From Corbicula japonica (Eukaryota; Mollusca; Bivalvia; Venerida; Cyrenidae), in the NCBI GenBank assembly GCA_038501625.1, contig JAZAYU010000080.1, positions 2,565,972 through 2,629,971 on the forward strand: 64,000 nt of DNA. Direction: 5' to 3'. Both the position numbers and the translations under genes were made by a program. The notes beneath the pieces are model-generated. The model did no database searches. It had not been told where the DNA came from and saw only the letters and a program-made list of their open reading frames with translations. The number at the start of each line of letters is the position of its first letter. Position 1 is the first letter of the stretch. Positions 37,001 to 52,000 of the stretch are shown here, piece after piece.

Positions 37001-40000
37001 AAAGGTTCTAAATGTTTGAAAGAAAAATTTTGCAACACTTGTTCAATAACAATATATTGGCAGAAAAATCCATAAAAACTGATATTTCTATGTTAATATC
37101 TTATAACATCATTATATTACGATTCATTTACCATGGCAACAAATTGACTGACAAATGAAATATTTTAAATTTATTCAGAAGATTATCAATAATGCTTGCA
37201 TAAATTAACTTTTTATTATACACCTGTTTTGGCAGATCATTCCAGAAATACATATTGTTCAGCTAAACAAACAGTTAGCACTTCTCCTTTTTGGGATATG
37301 ACGCACTGAATCCAGCAGGCCTTTGGTACAGATGGATGGACATGAACTTTTTTAACCACAGTTCACACACAATAAGCCTACTTCTTCATTCTTCATACTG
37401 GTACTACATCCTTTGAGGATCAAGCCCAGAATAGGAAGCCTGTCAGGAAGCAGGTGTTCAGATTTGGCATTTTCTCAAGACACTGTTCCACTTCTGAGTT
37501 AGTTTCATTCCTGCAAATGGAAAGCACACATCTGTCCTCATTATGTCTGATGTCATTCTAAAATAATTAAAAATTAATGTAAAATATATAAACTATGCAG
37601 ATGACAGTAAACATTTGTTCAGCCATGATATCCTTTTTGTTATGTATTTAACATTAGTGTTAAGTGTAAATTATCACGTCCAAAGCCAGTTGAATAAAAA
37701 ATATATTAAAATATTTTAATAAGACTACAAGGAAATGCTGCCCAGAAAATTCAAAATTGAAGTTCCAGAACTGATACCTCTTAAAGATTAATTTCTGCAC
37801 ATTACCTATCTGTTCATAAATATATTGTTCAAGAAAGTTAAAACTACAAGCAAAAGTGTAAAATACCAGATTTCTGTCATAGTAATTGTTACTTTGTTTA
37901 TTTGTTTGTTTGTTTGTTAGCAATTATCATATAACGGTGTTGATAACATGATTTCATATTTAGCAATTAAATAATAAGATAATTAAAGCATAACCTTAGA
38001 ATGATTATGACCTCAAGGAAAAAACACATGTGAATAAAATTAAAACTTTATTTTTTCCATTGTTACATACCTTATGACAGTGTTGCTGATGTTCTGCCGT
38101 GCACAGTTCTCCATATGTGAATTGCATTTTTCTTGCCATATCCAGAAAACTCAAATTGGTGGTGGAGTTATGTCAAGCTGTATTGCCATTTAACGAGCAC
38201 TATGGATATCTCATCTATGAGATATAATATCCGAGTCCCTGTAATAATTATTGCAAATATAAGTTCATTATCTCAATATAACATTAATAATTTCTTTATA
38301 ATTTATAAATTTGTCTATTCATACAAAAGAGCCAGGTGGCTTTCCATACAGTCTCGGTACAGCAGCACCCAAGTCCCAAGGCAATGTTTTGAAGGTTATT
38401 TTCAGCTTTATTTTTTTCAGAATCAATACTATCTGAACATACATTTTCCATTTATTTAAATGTTCATTTTTTTAAATCATTATGATCATGGCTATTGCTG
38501 CCTCCTTTATCAGTAATACAATGGGCTTTCAAACTCACTGTCCAAAAATTCGACAATCTCTGGCAATCAGAAAATGTCATGATTTGAAAGTTCCTTTATT
38601 AAATTCAGGATTACAGTGTAAAGGTAACTCATCTGGCACCTAATTAAGAAAAGAAGTTTGACTGTTGTCAATGTTTACGACGAAGATGCAAATCAGATTA
38701 TTATATCAAAAAATATTTGTAAACAATCAACTGTTTAACACGGTCACAACCGCCATTTTCACTTCCGGAAAATGCAATTTCACCAATTTCATACATGATG
38801 TGACATAATTTTGCACAAACAAGCAATACAATAGACTATAAGAAGACTAACCTTTTCAAATCCATCACTTTACCGACATTTTAGGTCTCAAAATGCTGGT
38901 TTTGCAGTTCAAATATCACGACTGTTTCGTACATGTGTGAATCAAAATGTGTGGCGTATGTCAAAATAAGGGACGTAATAATTGTAAACGAAGATAGTAA
39001 ACGAGACTATTTTAAATAAAGATTTCGGTAACAGGTTCAAACGTACATTTTGTCTTACGCACTTGGATTATAACACTAGATGTATTTCTATAAGTATCAT
39101 TTAATACCGGCAATTACGAAAAGTTAATGAGATTTGTGCGTGCCGCGAAGTTGACGTCATTTTACTCGAAATGACGTTTGCCGAATTTGGCCCAAAAGTC
39201 TCAGAGAGTGACACGAATAGTAATAGGCTTGGTCAAGTTTTGTCTTGTTACATTTTTTGTACTGATAGCTGGCTGGTACATGTTCTTCAGGTTATAGAAC
39301 TGGGAAAGGATACCAGTCAAACTAAGATTTTGTTTCATTGCAAAGTGATAAAAATGTCAAGAAAGATTATATTTTATGATGAGTGTAAATAAAGTAAGCT
39401 AGAAAAAAAGTTAATTATAAATGTGATAGAGTGATACACTTTCACCCTTTACTCCATATATAAAGGTTTGGCATATGTGCGAACAGTGTAGATCTAGATC
39501 AGTTGACACGATCTCGTCTGTTTGCTTCTTGGTCAGAAGAGACAGACATGAATATGCCAGCTGGGTACAAATGCTTTAGCTGGGTACAAATGCGCCAGCT
39601 GATCTAGATATTTACACTGTTTGCCTGAGGGTAACAACCATATCAAATGAAAAGTATAAATGAACTCTTTCCTCCATAGACACACCTTTATTGTGTAGGG
39701 GAACAGTTTAGATCCAGATCAGCTGGCACATCCATGCCGTCTGATCGGGATCTGCACTTTTCCCCTTTTTATTCATTAGGTCATATCTGACCAAAATGCG
39801 ACCAGTGCTGATCAGATGGCACAGATGTGCAGGCTGATCTGGATCTAAACTGTTCCCCTACGCAATGCATATATATGGAGGAAAGTGTTAAATTAAACCT
39901 ACAACACATTTGCTTTGCAGGTATGTTCTGTGGTATGGATAATATTGATTGTCTACAAGACTGGACTGGTCCATCATATAACCAACACTTCCTTCAGTCT

Positions 40001-43000
40001 CAATGAAACTGTTCTACCTAACTCTGTGGATGACTTGGAACAGATCATAAAACTACAGGTAAACCTTTCTTACTTAACCCTTTCCTCCATATATACGCAT
40101 TTTTACGCATGTGCGACCAGTGTAGATCCAGATCAGCTGGCACATCCGTGCCGTCTGATCAGAATCTGCACTGGTCGCATTTTGGTCATAAATAACTTCA
40201 AAGCGAACAGTGCAGATCCTGATGAGGTGGCACGGATGTTCTGGCTGATCTGGATCTACACTGTTTGCCCATGCAATAAAGGTGTGTCCATGGAGGAAAG
40301 GGTTAACAACAACATCTGACATCAAATTATGTAAGGATATAACTTGTTATAAAATTTGTTTTTAGAATGGTCATTACTTTTTAGCTCAGCTTTTCAAGGA
40401 ATTTGCCAGGTTATTTTATTCTTTGAAAATAATATTTCAATTCTTATATTAACACTCTCAATTGTTGACAGTTTTCCATCCAAACTTTGCACTCATGAAA
40501 AATACTTTTTACTTTATCCAGTATACAGAAAGAAATTAAATGAGATTTTGTAGATGCCCATGATACAGTATTGTATTTATGTCATCATGGTACCATGGTA
40601 TGGGTAGAGGAAAATTTACTAAGGGCTGTTCCAAGAAAAAACGGAACTTAAAAATGGGGGGTACCACCTACACAATTGTATTTATTTTTAACCCCCCACC
40701 CAATAGAATTGGAATATATTATCAAAGACCCACCACCACAGTATTACAATTTATACCACCCACCAACGCTATTAGAAATTTTTTTGAGTGTTTCTGCTTG
40801 CAGGGGAAATTTCATTCATCAGTATATTCTACATATTAATACGGATTTAGATAAGTGCCGGCAGTGTCACTTAAATTGGTTGTATTGTCCGTATTTCTTA
40901 GAAATATTAAGATTAAACTTAATCAATACTTATATATTATCATACACAACAATACTGTGAAATTTTATAATTTAAAGTTATTTTAAAAAAGAAACAAGTA
41001 GAACCTTTGATGCTGCCCAGACTGCTCATTGTTATGAGAAAGGTGTTAATTATATAAATTTGTAAATCTGAAGTTTCATGTCGACAGCATTGTCAAGTTT
41101 TACTGACAAGATGGTTATTAATAACACATGTGACTCCCCACACCCCCCACCCCACTCCCACAACACAATTAAAATTGTTAAAATACCCCCAACCAACACA
41201 TCTCCTTTCATAAATCACCCCCGACCAATATAATTTTTTCAATTAAATTCTGTTCCACCCCCCAGATGCCTTTCCTGGAACAGCCCTGAATGTTGATTTC
41301 TTTATTCAAACTGATCTGTAAACAACTTCTACATATATGATATCAAGGACGTGACATCAAAATGACAAAAACGGCATAAGAGCGTTACAATCATGACTGG
41401 CCTTTATCCAGTAAACAGACTTATTCATGTGTGTCTTTTTTTTTTAGGAGCAGACAACTACTGGTGAGCACAACAAGATTGATGTATTATCTCCCCTGGC
41501 CTATATTTGGAGACGTGATGATGATGACCCCGGATCTGTGAAGCATAAAGACCTGGAAACATGGAGGAAACTGTCACATGCTCACTGGGTTACCCTGTTT
41601 GGTTACTACAATATCACCATTACAGGAAAGTAAGGAACAAAACATGTCATCTTCATTTTGACATTGAAAATTTACATGGATTTCAAAAGATGCAGATTCT
41701 TGCATTTTTGCGAGCAAATTTGAATTTTTCCACTTTTGACCTCACCTTATTCTGAGCCTAGGGTCATTCTGATGCAGGAGAATTTGGGAAAAATGGTCAA
41801 GTGTTGAAGAAAAAAGTTAAATATTTTATCTATTCATTAGTTTATACTTATTTATTTTACATTGATTGTAAAACAAGTTCTTCCAACTTATGATAGTCAT
41901 GCTTGTTGACTGCTTCCTGGGTTGCCAACCAGTACTTGCGCCAAATGTGGATTGGGGAAACTGCAGAAGAATCTCATCCCTGGTGGGTTTCGAACTTGCA
42001 GTCTCTGTACATTGAGTTCGACCCTCTACCCCTCGACCACTGTTCTTCCACTTCAAGTACAAAAAGTATTTTTACAGAAGTGCCGAAAATGACATATATG
42101 TAGACAACAAAACTAATTCAGCTGTGAAAAAAACTGAATCTGTTGTTTTTCATTACAGGTACATCAGTATTTTGCCAACAATCCATCTGTCCATAGTCAT
42201 ACCTCCAGAAGAGGCCATTAGATTAAGAGTTCCAGGATATAAAACCAACTGGCCACAGAAAAAAACAAAAGATAAGGAAATAAACCCCAAGATCCCAGCA
42301 ATTCATCAAACAACTTCTGAAATGGACAAATCAGATAGTGCTGCTGCTGATGATGATAATGATGATGATGAAGTTTCACAAAAAACAGATTCGGACCAGA
42401 AAATTGGGGCCTTACACGATAGTTTACCGGAGAAACAAATGAAACTTTCGCAGGAACCAGACTTCTTGTCGGAAGAGTATTTGAGAAAGTATTATCCATA
42501 CATAGATCCAGAACAGCTTAAGCAGTATTACCCGAAATCTCGGACAGAATTTGTCATCACAGTGTCATTAGCATTCCTGAGTGTCATATGTATCACATAC
42601 TTTATGATGGTCATGTATAAGTGCATGTGTTCCAGGAAGTATTCCAAGTGGCGAGCATCGTGGAGCAAAATCCCCAAGAACGCAAAGGGAAATAATTACT
42701 TCAAGCAGATAAAGGAAGCAGTGCCCCTTGTGCTGAAAGGACATTTACAGGTAATTCATTTACTCTGATATCCCTCTTAAAGACCACATTAAAATTAATA
42801 CCACCTTAATCATAACACCACAATTACAACTTCAGTGTCCCTTATATCAGTTTCTACCCCGGACATTCAAACCACCCATCTTTAAGGAGTATTTTTGTCT
42901 AGTCTCAGAGCTGGCCTTAACATAAGGGTTTCTTAGTAGTTGAACCTATATATCTATTTTATTTTGCTTTTAAATATTCTGTTCTGTAAAAGGAAAACAG

Positions 43001-46000
43001 TAATAGTTCCTGTTACCTAATTGGCCCATTTTAGATTTTTGTGCTGAAACAAATTCCATAATTTGTGCAAATGGATCCTGATTCATTCTAGTGTGGCATA
43101 TACCACCAGGCCTAAAGATTATAAAACTGAGAATGGAAACCAGTCTCAAATCAAGCATCTGATTGGCAGAAATGGCAACCAATCATTTGAGACTGGTTTC
43201 AAATATCAGTTTTATAATCTTCAGCCCAGATTGCAGGTGATTTTGTTTGATTTGTTTGATGTTGTTTTAGGAGATAGAGTGTTTGATAACAGACGGCAGT
43301 GTGATCATAAGCTCGTGCCTTGGTGGACAGCTGAGGGTCTGGGACTCTATAACAGGAGAATGCCTCCATTCCATGCAGAGGAAGTCGTAAGTCTGCATCA
43401 TACATTTCTGTATTGAGCTGGGCTCCAGGAAAATTTAGCGAAATTCAAAAGACACAGTAATTAGTTGTCAATTTTAAGTTTTTGTCATCATATTCAGTTC
43501 AATTTTTCTGATTAAAAAGAAAATATACACTGCAGACTCTTTATAACGCGCTTCGTTTAGATCCGCGCTCCATTATTACGCGGTCGTCCCGTGGATCCCC
43601 TATTTTTTTTCTAAGTCCATTTTTTACCATGAAACGGCAAAAAATCGAAACCGGAAATCATTTTTGATCGTAAAACGGCAAATAAATCGAAACCGGAAGT
43701 CACAATTGTAACATGTGCATAAGTGACGCACACATTTTATCCCTAAAACAACCGTGTTTTAACACCTTTCCCAGTGACAGATATCAGCCTGAGGCAAACT
43801 TGTGAATGCTTACTTACTGTTTATCATTGATCCATAACTAAATTCGACTGTCTCTATAATTATCACATAATCCGCACAATTCAGAAAGAAACAAAAAATA
43901 TTCCCAATCAAGTTTTAAAACCTGTCGGTAGTTCATTGATGTACATTTTGCTTTGATCCGCCTTCCTGTTAATTTCATGGATGTTGCATTGTTTGACTAT
44001 GGAGGTAAACAGCGATAATATCTGTCAATGAAATGCGACTTCAAAGAAAAATGTCAGCTCGTATCCAGACTGATGTTTTGTCGGCTCTACTATGAAATTG
44101 TTTGATCTACAAGAAGTGTGTACGTGACATTTGGCATTTTTTAGCTGGTTTAGGTTGGTTGATGATGCAATAATACTGAAATATTATACTGGAGATAAAA
44201 TTAGGATGTAATTTATAAATTATGGAATATGTTCACGATGGTTAGTGTTTTAATATTTATTTTACATTTACGTTCGTAAATGTCAGAGTTTGTGTCATTA
44301 AAAAATAAAATATTTCTGCAGGCATCTAAACAAACTAGATATACGGTCTTTAATTCCATTACAATAATTTAAGGCCGATCCGATTTTGATCTTGGTGTTA
44401 TTAGTCAGTCTCTTGCCGTTTTGCTTTTTTATTTGAAATTTGGTAATTGTATGTTTTGTAAGAAATATTATTTGTCGAGTACAGTGTGGGGAATCATGAC
44501 ATTACGTGGAATTATGCATAATCTCGTTAGTTATGTATTAGGTAGTATATTTGCGCGGGAAAATCGGGTCATGTATTTTTCACAGGAAAATCGGGACATG
44601 TATTTTGCGCGGGAAAATATAACGCGGTTTCGCTTATTAACGCGGTCGGGATGATGGACCCGCTATACCGCATTATAAAGAGTCTGCAGTGTATGTGGTT
44701 GATAGTTAATTAATTTTAGAGCCCATGAACATTTTATAAATAAAACCTTGAATTTTACTCCAAAGTCGGAGCTTTTTTTAATGTAATTTTATAGCCAATA
44801 TTTCATCATGTTCCCAATGGCAAGACATATAATTTTTTTCCAGTTAGAGAAGATATTTCCAAATAGAATCAAAACAAAAATTTCTGACATAAACCAGCAT
44901 TATCTTCATTTCATAAATAAAATATTATAATAGCTTATTAGTTAATCAGGCATCATTTGTTTCTTTAATCCAGAAATAATTTTAATTTAAAATAATATTT
45001 AATATGTATAAACATTTTTATTCCCATATGATGCAAAATTTCCCAATTTCTGGCAAAACATCATGAAATTTCCCAATTCCAGGGGTATGGGTCATATTCC
45101 CAAAATGGTGAAAAAAAAGCCATGCATTGCAAGCATATAAGGACATCCACAGTAACTGACAGATACCAAGCTACTCTTTGAGCAGTTGTCTTTACCTTTT
45201 TCTTGTATTTACAATAAAAATTAACAAATAAGTTATTTTAATTGTTATAGAGCCACACCTCCAATGAGGAGAAAGCCTTGTGAAGGTCGTAATGTCGAGG
45301 ACAGTGATGCTGACCTTTATGCTGAGTATCATGGTAACCATAGCAACAGTAGTAATGCCAGCATGTCAGGTGACCTTGACCCATTTCATGGTCAAGGTCA
45401 GGATGACCACCCCCAGCCTAGACATAGGCAGTTGTCAGGGAGAAAAAATGATGAACAAAGTGCCTTACAGAATAAAGAAAGATACGAGAATTTTCCAGAT
45501 TTAAAAAGTACTATAGATGTGAATTTTGTTAGTATGTATAGACAAACAAGTACTGAGAGGAAAAACATTCAAAGTGAAAGTAATATGCCAAAAGATAGCA
45601 GACAGGAGGAAAGAGTGAAAAAAGTTGGATATGATTTTGAGAGAAAGTTTGGCGAGGTGTTCTCGGAGCATGAGAAGTACCTACAGGAGAAGAGGGTTCA
45701 TGATGAACACAGGAGGCTGTATCTAGAGCGAGGGGATGAAAGCAGGACTAACAGGTCCAAAAGCTGGAGTGAAGGTTGGTTGCTTTCATGTATAATTTTG
45801 TCTTATTCATGCACAAGCCAAAAATAATTGGTTCTCTTGGACATACAACTCAAAATTTGCAAAAAAAAAACAACACAATAAAGCAAGATTAAATTTTGTT
45901 GAGTGTTTTTAATTTTGGCATTTTTCTAAGATCAAATACACAAGCAAAAGAAAATAATGAGATTCCATAGTTGTACTCTGTTGCATGATAATTCAATATG

Positions 46001-49000
46001 TAAGTTATAGAGGATATTTGTTTTTACCATTGTAAGATAGAAATATATTTCACCGAGTGAGCTCCGGAATTGGTATTTTCACGAGTGGCGAAGCCACGAG
46101 TGAAAATACATAATTCCGGAGTTCACGAGTGAAATATATTTCTATCTTACACTGGTAAAAACAAATTTTCTTTTTATTTTATGCTTTTAGTTCAAACTTT
46201 GTGTGAATAAGACAGAAACATTGCATGAAATGGCGCCAAAACTTTTGTCTTCAACGTGACGTCATGACGTCATATGACCAAACTTGAGTCCGATTTCTAA
46301 ACGTTCTCATTCGGAATGTTATGTGCGTTTGGGTACCAACGTCAAAAACAGTGAAAATAAAAATGATATTCCACTGTTTGAAAACAGTGAAATACCACTT
46401 TTATTTCACCGGGAAAACTCTATATTTCACTGAAAAGCATAAAATAAAACTGTTATATTATTGATGTTTTTCAAGATTGAATTTATATTGACTTTTGAGC
46501 AATTGAATATATTGAGATATTCAGCAGTAGGAAGTAATATTTGTTCAGTGTATACTACATTATAGTCAATGGCTGAATAGTGAACAAGTGTTTTATTTAA
46601 TGGCCCCTTTTGTCTGCCAAATATTTTATAACTTATGTTAATTATACATTTAACGAACAAGTGGAGTGCCATATAAGAAAGTTTATGTGCCATTTCACGG
46701 AATTTATGATAAATGTTTTCTCCATGACAGTGTTGTGGGCTAATTTATGAAAATGTATTTATTTACTGGTCAGATAATCATGAAAGAAGAATGTATTTTA
46801 TAATGTAAAAGACCCGGGTGCATTTCTTCCTTTTCATGCACCTTCGTGTTTTATTATTGAGCAAGACCCTGAAATAGTCTTCAGGGATTTCAATGGATGC
46901 AGATTCTTGCATTTTGATGCAAGTAAATTTGATTTTTTCTACTTTTGACCCCACCAATTTCTGGGTTTGGGGTCATTTTGATGCAGGAGAATTTAGAGAA
47001 AGTGGTAAATTTTGCAAGAAGAAAGATAAATATTGTTTATTCCATTTAAATATGATGCAAACACTTATTTAACCCATGAAAATAAATTTAACTGAAGTAA
47101 AAGCTATTTTATGAGTAGTAAAGTTCACTTGATACAAGATATGACTGGCAAAAATCTTATTATGACCCCTTGAAAATTCTCAACTGAGTCAACAGGGGTC
47201 AGATGACCCCTGGTTTTCAGAAGCTATTGAAATCCCTGGTCTTGTTCACTGTTTATTTAATAAAACATGTATTTTCAGGTGATTTTACCACCGAAGCATC
47301 TATGAATGATTCTTCAAACCTGGAGCTGTCTCCCTCCGCTATATGGTGCCTGGCCTGTAGGGGAAACCTGGTTATAGCTGGATGTGGCAGTGGGAAAATT
47401 GAGGTAAACATGTTCATACCAGTTGAATAGTTTAAATTTAAAATAGAGATATGACACACATTCTTTAAACTTAACTCTTTACCTTATATATAAATACTAG
47501 GGATGTCAACGGATATCCGTTCGGATCACTGGATATCCTTATTGAATTTTGGCATCCGGATATTCATTTACAAAAACTGAATATTTTATATATTACTTAT
47601 TTTCCTAAATTATGTTTCTGTTGTCAGTGTGCATTTAAGCATAAGCATGTTATACGGATTGTTGAGAGGTGATGACACACAGTAAATTTGGCTACACAGG
47701 TTTAGAAATGTGCTAAAGGATAACATTTTGTATAAGAACTTTGTCATTAATAGTCAACGTTTGAAGTTTATCCATTTTGGGAATTAAAATGGTAATAAAA
47801 AACAGCAAATGTACAGTTCATTCATACAGCTTTTAATTGTTTTAATTCCAAACTTTTGCGCTATTTATTTAACAACTGAAAAAAGACTATACCAGTACAT
47901 GTTATGTTTGAGGATATCAAATGCTTTATTGTTTTTATTTAATTAAAATATTAAAATAATGAAGTGTTTATATCTATGAAAACGACATATTGCTATTAAC
48001 AAAGTGTTTGTATTCGGATATCCGTTTGGATTGTTCAACGGATATCCGGATCCCAAATTCAGTATCCTTTGACATCCCTAATTAATACATAGGTTTTTTT
48101 GCATATGGGATTAGTGTACATAGGCATCCATGCCATCTAATTTGGATCTACACTGGTTGCTTCTTTGGTCAGAAATAACCTAATGAATCTCACAGAGAAC
48201 ATTGCAGATCCTGAATATGCTCTGTGTGTCCATGGGATAACAACCAAATCCCATTGAGTAAAAGGTTTAAAACTCTAACAATCAGATATTTTGTTCTGGT
48301 TTGGATTATATCTCCCAGTTGCTTGAGCTGGGTGTTGCATGGGGTCTCAGTGCCGAGAAAAACAACTTAGATGTTACCGACATCATTTTGCATACCAAGT
48401 CCCACAAGTCTAGGCCAGTGCCCAAGGTTATGAAACTGAGCATGGAAACCAGTCTCAAATCTCAAGCATCTGATTGGCTGAAATGGCGACCAGTCGCCAT
48501 TTCAGCCAATCAGATGCTTGAGATTTGAGACTGGTTTCCAATCTCAGCTTTATAACCTTCAGCCCAGATCACACTAAACTGCATTGGTATTTGATGATCC
48601 AGATTTAACTGTGTAGAATATCTACAAATACCTGTGTAAGCTGTAATTCTAATACTTATCATTTACAGTTTTGGGATTCCACAACGGGAGCCCTGAAGTG
48701 CCTTTATGGCGAGAGCAATGTCGGAGTGACAGGGATTAACTTTGTCGGGAAGAAAGTGATTGTGGCACGCATTGACGGCTCCATAGACTTTCTGGAGCTG
48801 GAGACATTTCAGAACACCAAGATCTCAACTCCTCTCTCTCCAAGTAGTCTGAATAGGAAAATCAAAGGTTTGTCTTTGTAGGATAATGTTCTGTATTAAT
48901 GTATAAGACTTTCTAAATGTCCCTTGGTGTTAAACCCTGCCCTCATCTCGGTCTTAAAGTACATATCATTAAGAATTGTTAAAATATAGATTTCTTAAAG

Positions 49001-52000
49001 AAATTAAGTTGGAGGTATTTTCTGTTTAATCCGACAGTACAGGGACTCTAAGATGGAATGACTGATTATTTGAAAAAAGCCCTGCTTTCAAAATATAATT
49101 AACAAGAGCTGTCTGAGGAGACAGTGCGCTCGACTATTCGAATCATTTGAAACAAATGCAATTTGAAGATTAAAACAATAACAACTATGGCCAAACATTC
49201 ATGAGCAATCAGAAAAAGTATTAACAAGTGAATGGAAGAAAGTAATTTTAAATAACAGAAATAATTCCATAATGCTCCATAAATATTGAACTAAAAAGGG
49301 GAATAACTATGAAAAAATTTTGGAAGAGTTAAAAAAAAATCTTGTTAGTAATTTATGATTGGAGAAATTTACTTTAAGGTCAATATTAATTACTTCAGTA
49401 ATGTTACAGAAAAAGACCAGAAATGAAAAAAAACATTACTTTAAAAAGCATACAGTAGGTCAAGTGAAAGTGATCTAGATTATGATGGTGAAAATGTTTT
49501 TCAAGTTTGAAGCTGATATCTGTATTAGTTAAAAAGTTATGGGCCAAGTGCATAAAAACTTGAAAACAAAATCTATTTTAAAAAGGACATAAATTTTAAA
49601 AATTTGTAGCAGAGTTTTCGATCTTATTGTAAAGATTATCATAGTGACTATACATGTATATTCTAAGTTTGAAGTTAATATCTCATGTTGTTTCAAAGTT
49701 ATGGATCAAGCGCATATTTCGGCTAATGCAAAAACTAAGTTCAAAAGGGTTATAACTTACAGAAATATTTCTGGTAGAGTTATGGGTCTTGTTGATAATG
49801 ATTGAGAAACTGATGTCAAACATATATTTCAAGTTTCAAAGTAATATCTCTAGTTTAAAAGTTATGAGAGAATTGCATAAGTGAAAAGGGGCATAACTTG
49901 AGAAATGTTGGTAGCAGAGTAATGGGTCTTTTTGATAATGACATAGATTTTGATGGTGAATATAAATTCTAAGTTTCAAGGTAATATCTCAAGTAGTTTC
50001 AAAGTTATAGGCCAAGTGCATATTTTGCTTAACACAAAATTTAAGTGAAAAAGGGGCATAACTTGAAAAATATTGGAAGCAGGTTTATGAGTCTTGTTGG
50101 TTATGATGTAGATTTTGATGTTGAATATATATTTCAAGTTTCAAGGCAATATCTCAAGTAGTTCCAAAGTTATGACCCAAGCAAAATGTAAGTGAAAAAG
50201 GGGGATAACCTTTAAAAATAATGGTAGCAGAGTTATAGAGTTATGGGTCTTGTTGGTGATGTAGAATTTGATGGTGAATATATATTCCAAGTTTCAAGTT
50301 GATATCTCAAGTAGTTTATAAGTTATGGACCAAAGTGCAAAATTTAAGTGAAAAAGGGGCATAATTTGAAAAATATTGGAAGCAGGGTTATGGGACATGT
50401 TGGTTATGATGTAGATTTTGATGGTGAAAATATATTTCAAGTTTCAACGCAATATCTCAAGTAGTTTTAAAGTTACGGGCAAAATGCATATTTTGCTTAA
50501 CACAAAATATAAGAAAAAAGGGGCATAACTTGAAATATAATGACAGCAGAGTTATGGGTGTTGTTGGTAATGATGTAGAATTTGATGGTGAATATATATT
50601 CCAAGTTTCAGGTTGATATCTCAAGTAGTTTATAAGTTATGGACCAAAGTGCATATTTTCCTTAATGCAAAATTTAAGTGAAAAAGGGGCATAACTTGAA
50701 AAATATTGGAAGCAGAGTTATGGGTCTTGTTGGTAATGATGTAGAATTTGGTGCTGAATATATATTCCAAGTTTCAAGTTGATATCATAAGTAAGTAGTT
50801 TTCAAGTTATGGACCAAAGTACATATTTTGTTAAACGGATGGAGACGCCGACGCCGACACCGGGGCGAGTATGATAGCTCCCCTATTCTTTGAATAGTCG
50901 GGCTAAAAACTGTTGAGAAAAGGGTTGGTTGGCTGTTTATGTTACAGGTTATTGTAATGAAGGGTACTCGAGTGAAAATCTCACAATTCTTCTACATTTA
51001 TGTATCATATTATGAAAACCACCTGTCTCATTCAGTCTTCCAATAAAGTTGAATCATCCTGGTATGCTTTCAGGTCACTCTCGGCATCTCAGCCACTCTC
51101 GTACAGGAAGTGATGACTTGCGACTCTGGGATGAGATCATACACTGTACCCAGGTACAGCACACTCAGGCTCATCAGCGACCCATCACTGTGCTGGTCAC
51201 GGAGGGGGGTAGAATTGTCTCAGGCAGTCAGGACTTCACATTAAAGGTATTTATTAGGGATTTATACAATGGTTAAGTTATTCTCTGTAAGTCTTCGCAA
51301 CGCACATGTTGCAACATTAGTTTGTTTATCGTACCAAATATTTTTCTTATAATGATCTCAGTTGTGTTAACTAACACCTAAAATTCAAGGCTCATAGTAT
51401 AGCTCCACTTTTTTCTAAAAATCTGAATGATTCTACTTTGTGAACTGTAATGTTTGATCCCCCAAGTTAAAATTCTCAAATGTCAAAATGGCACTAATCC
51501 AAATTTTAAGGTTCAGATTGAGTCTGTGAGCTTCATTTATATCTAGAAAACTTCAGATAAGTTTCTGTTTCATATGTTTGATTTGAAATATCATAAATTT
51601 AATAAGATAACCTACGTAAAACTGCAGCAATAAGGTGTTTCTTGTGTTGGTATTTTTCAGGTGTTTAAACTGGAAGACTACAAGTGTCTGTACACACTAC
51701 ATGGTCATACAGGGAGCATTACATGTCTATACATGGATAAGGTATGTAAAATGATGGTTTGTTTCATGGGGATACAAATACAACAAGCAGCCTCTATCCT
51801 ATTGAAAAACCTTTAAAGTAAAATCCAAATGAAATTTGGCATAGTTGCTTTGTGGAGTTAAACCTTTCTTCACAAAAATCTGCAATCAAACTTGTGTTTG
51901 TATTCAGTTCTTTAACTGTTTTACTCCATGGATATAGTTTGTATGCTATGTGGTACTAGTGTAGATCCAGATCAGCTTGCACATCTGTTCAGTCTGATTA

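Noticed and set aside
43063..43416. 117-codon frame read straight through the hairpin MITE into SCAP exon 16 DNA
   Set aside because: It is in a different frame from the WD repeat; splice sites and phase support 43271-43386 instead.
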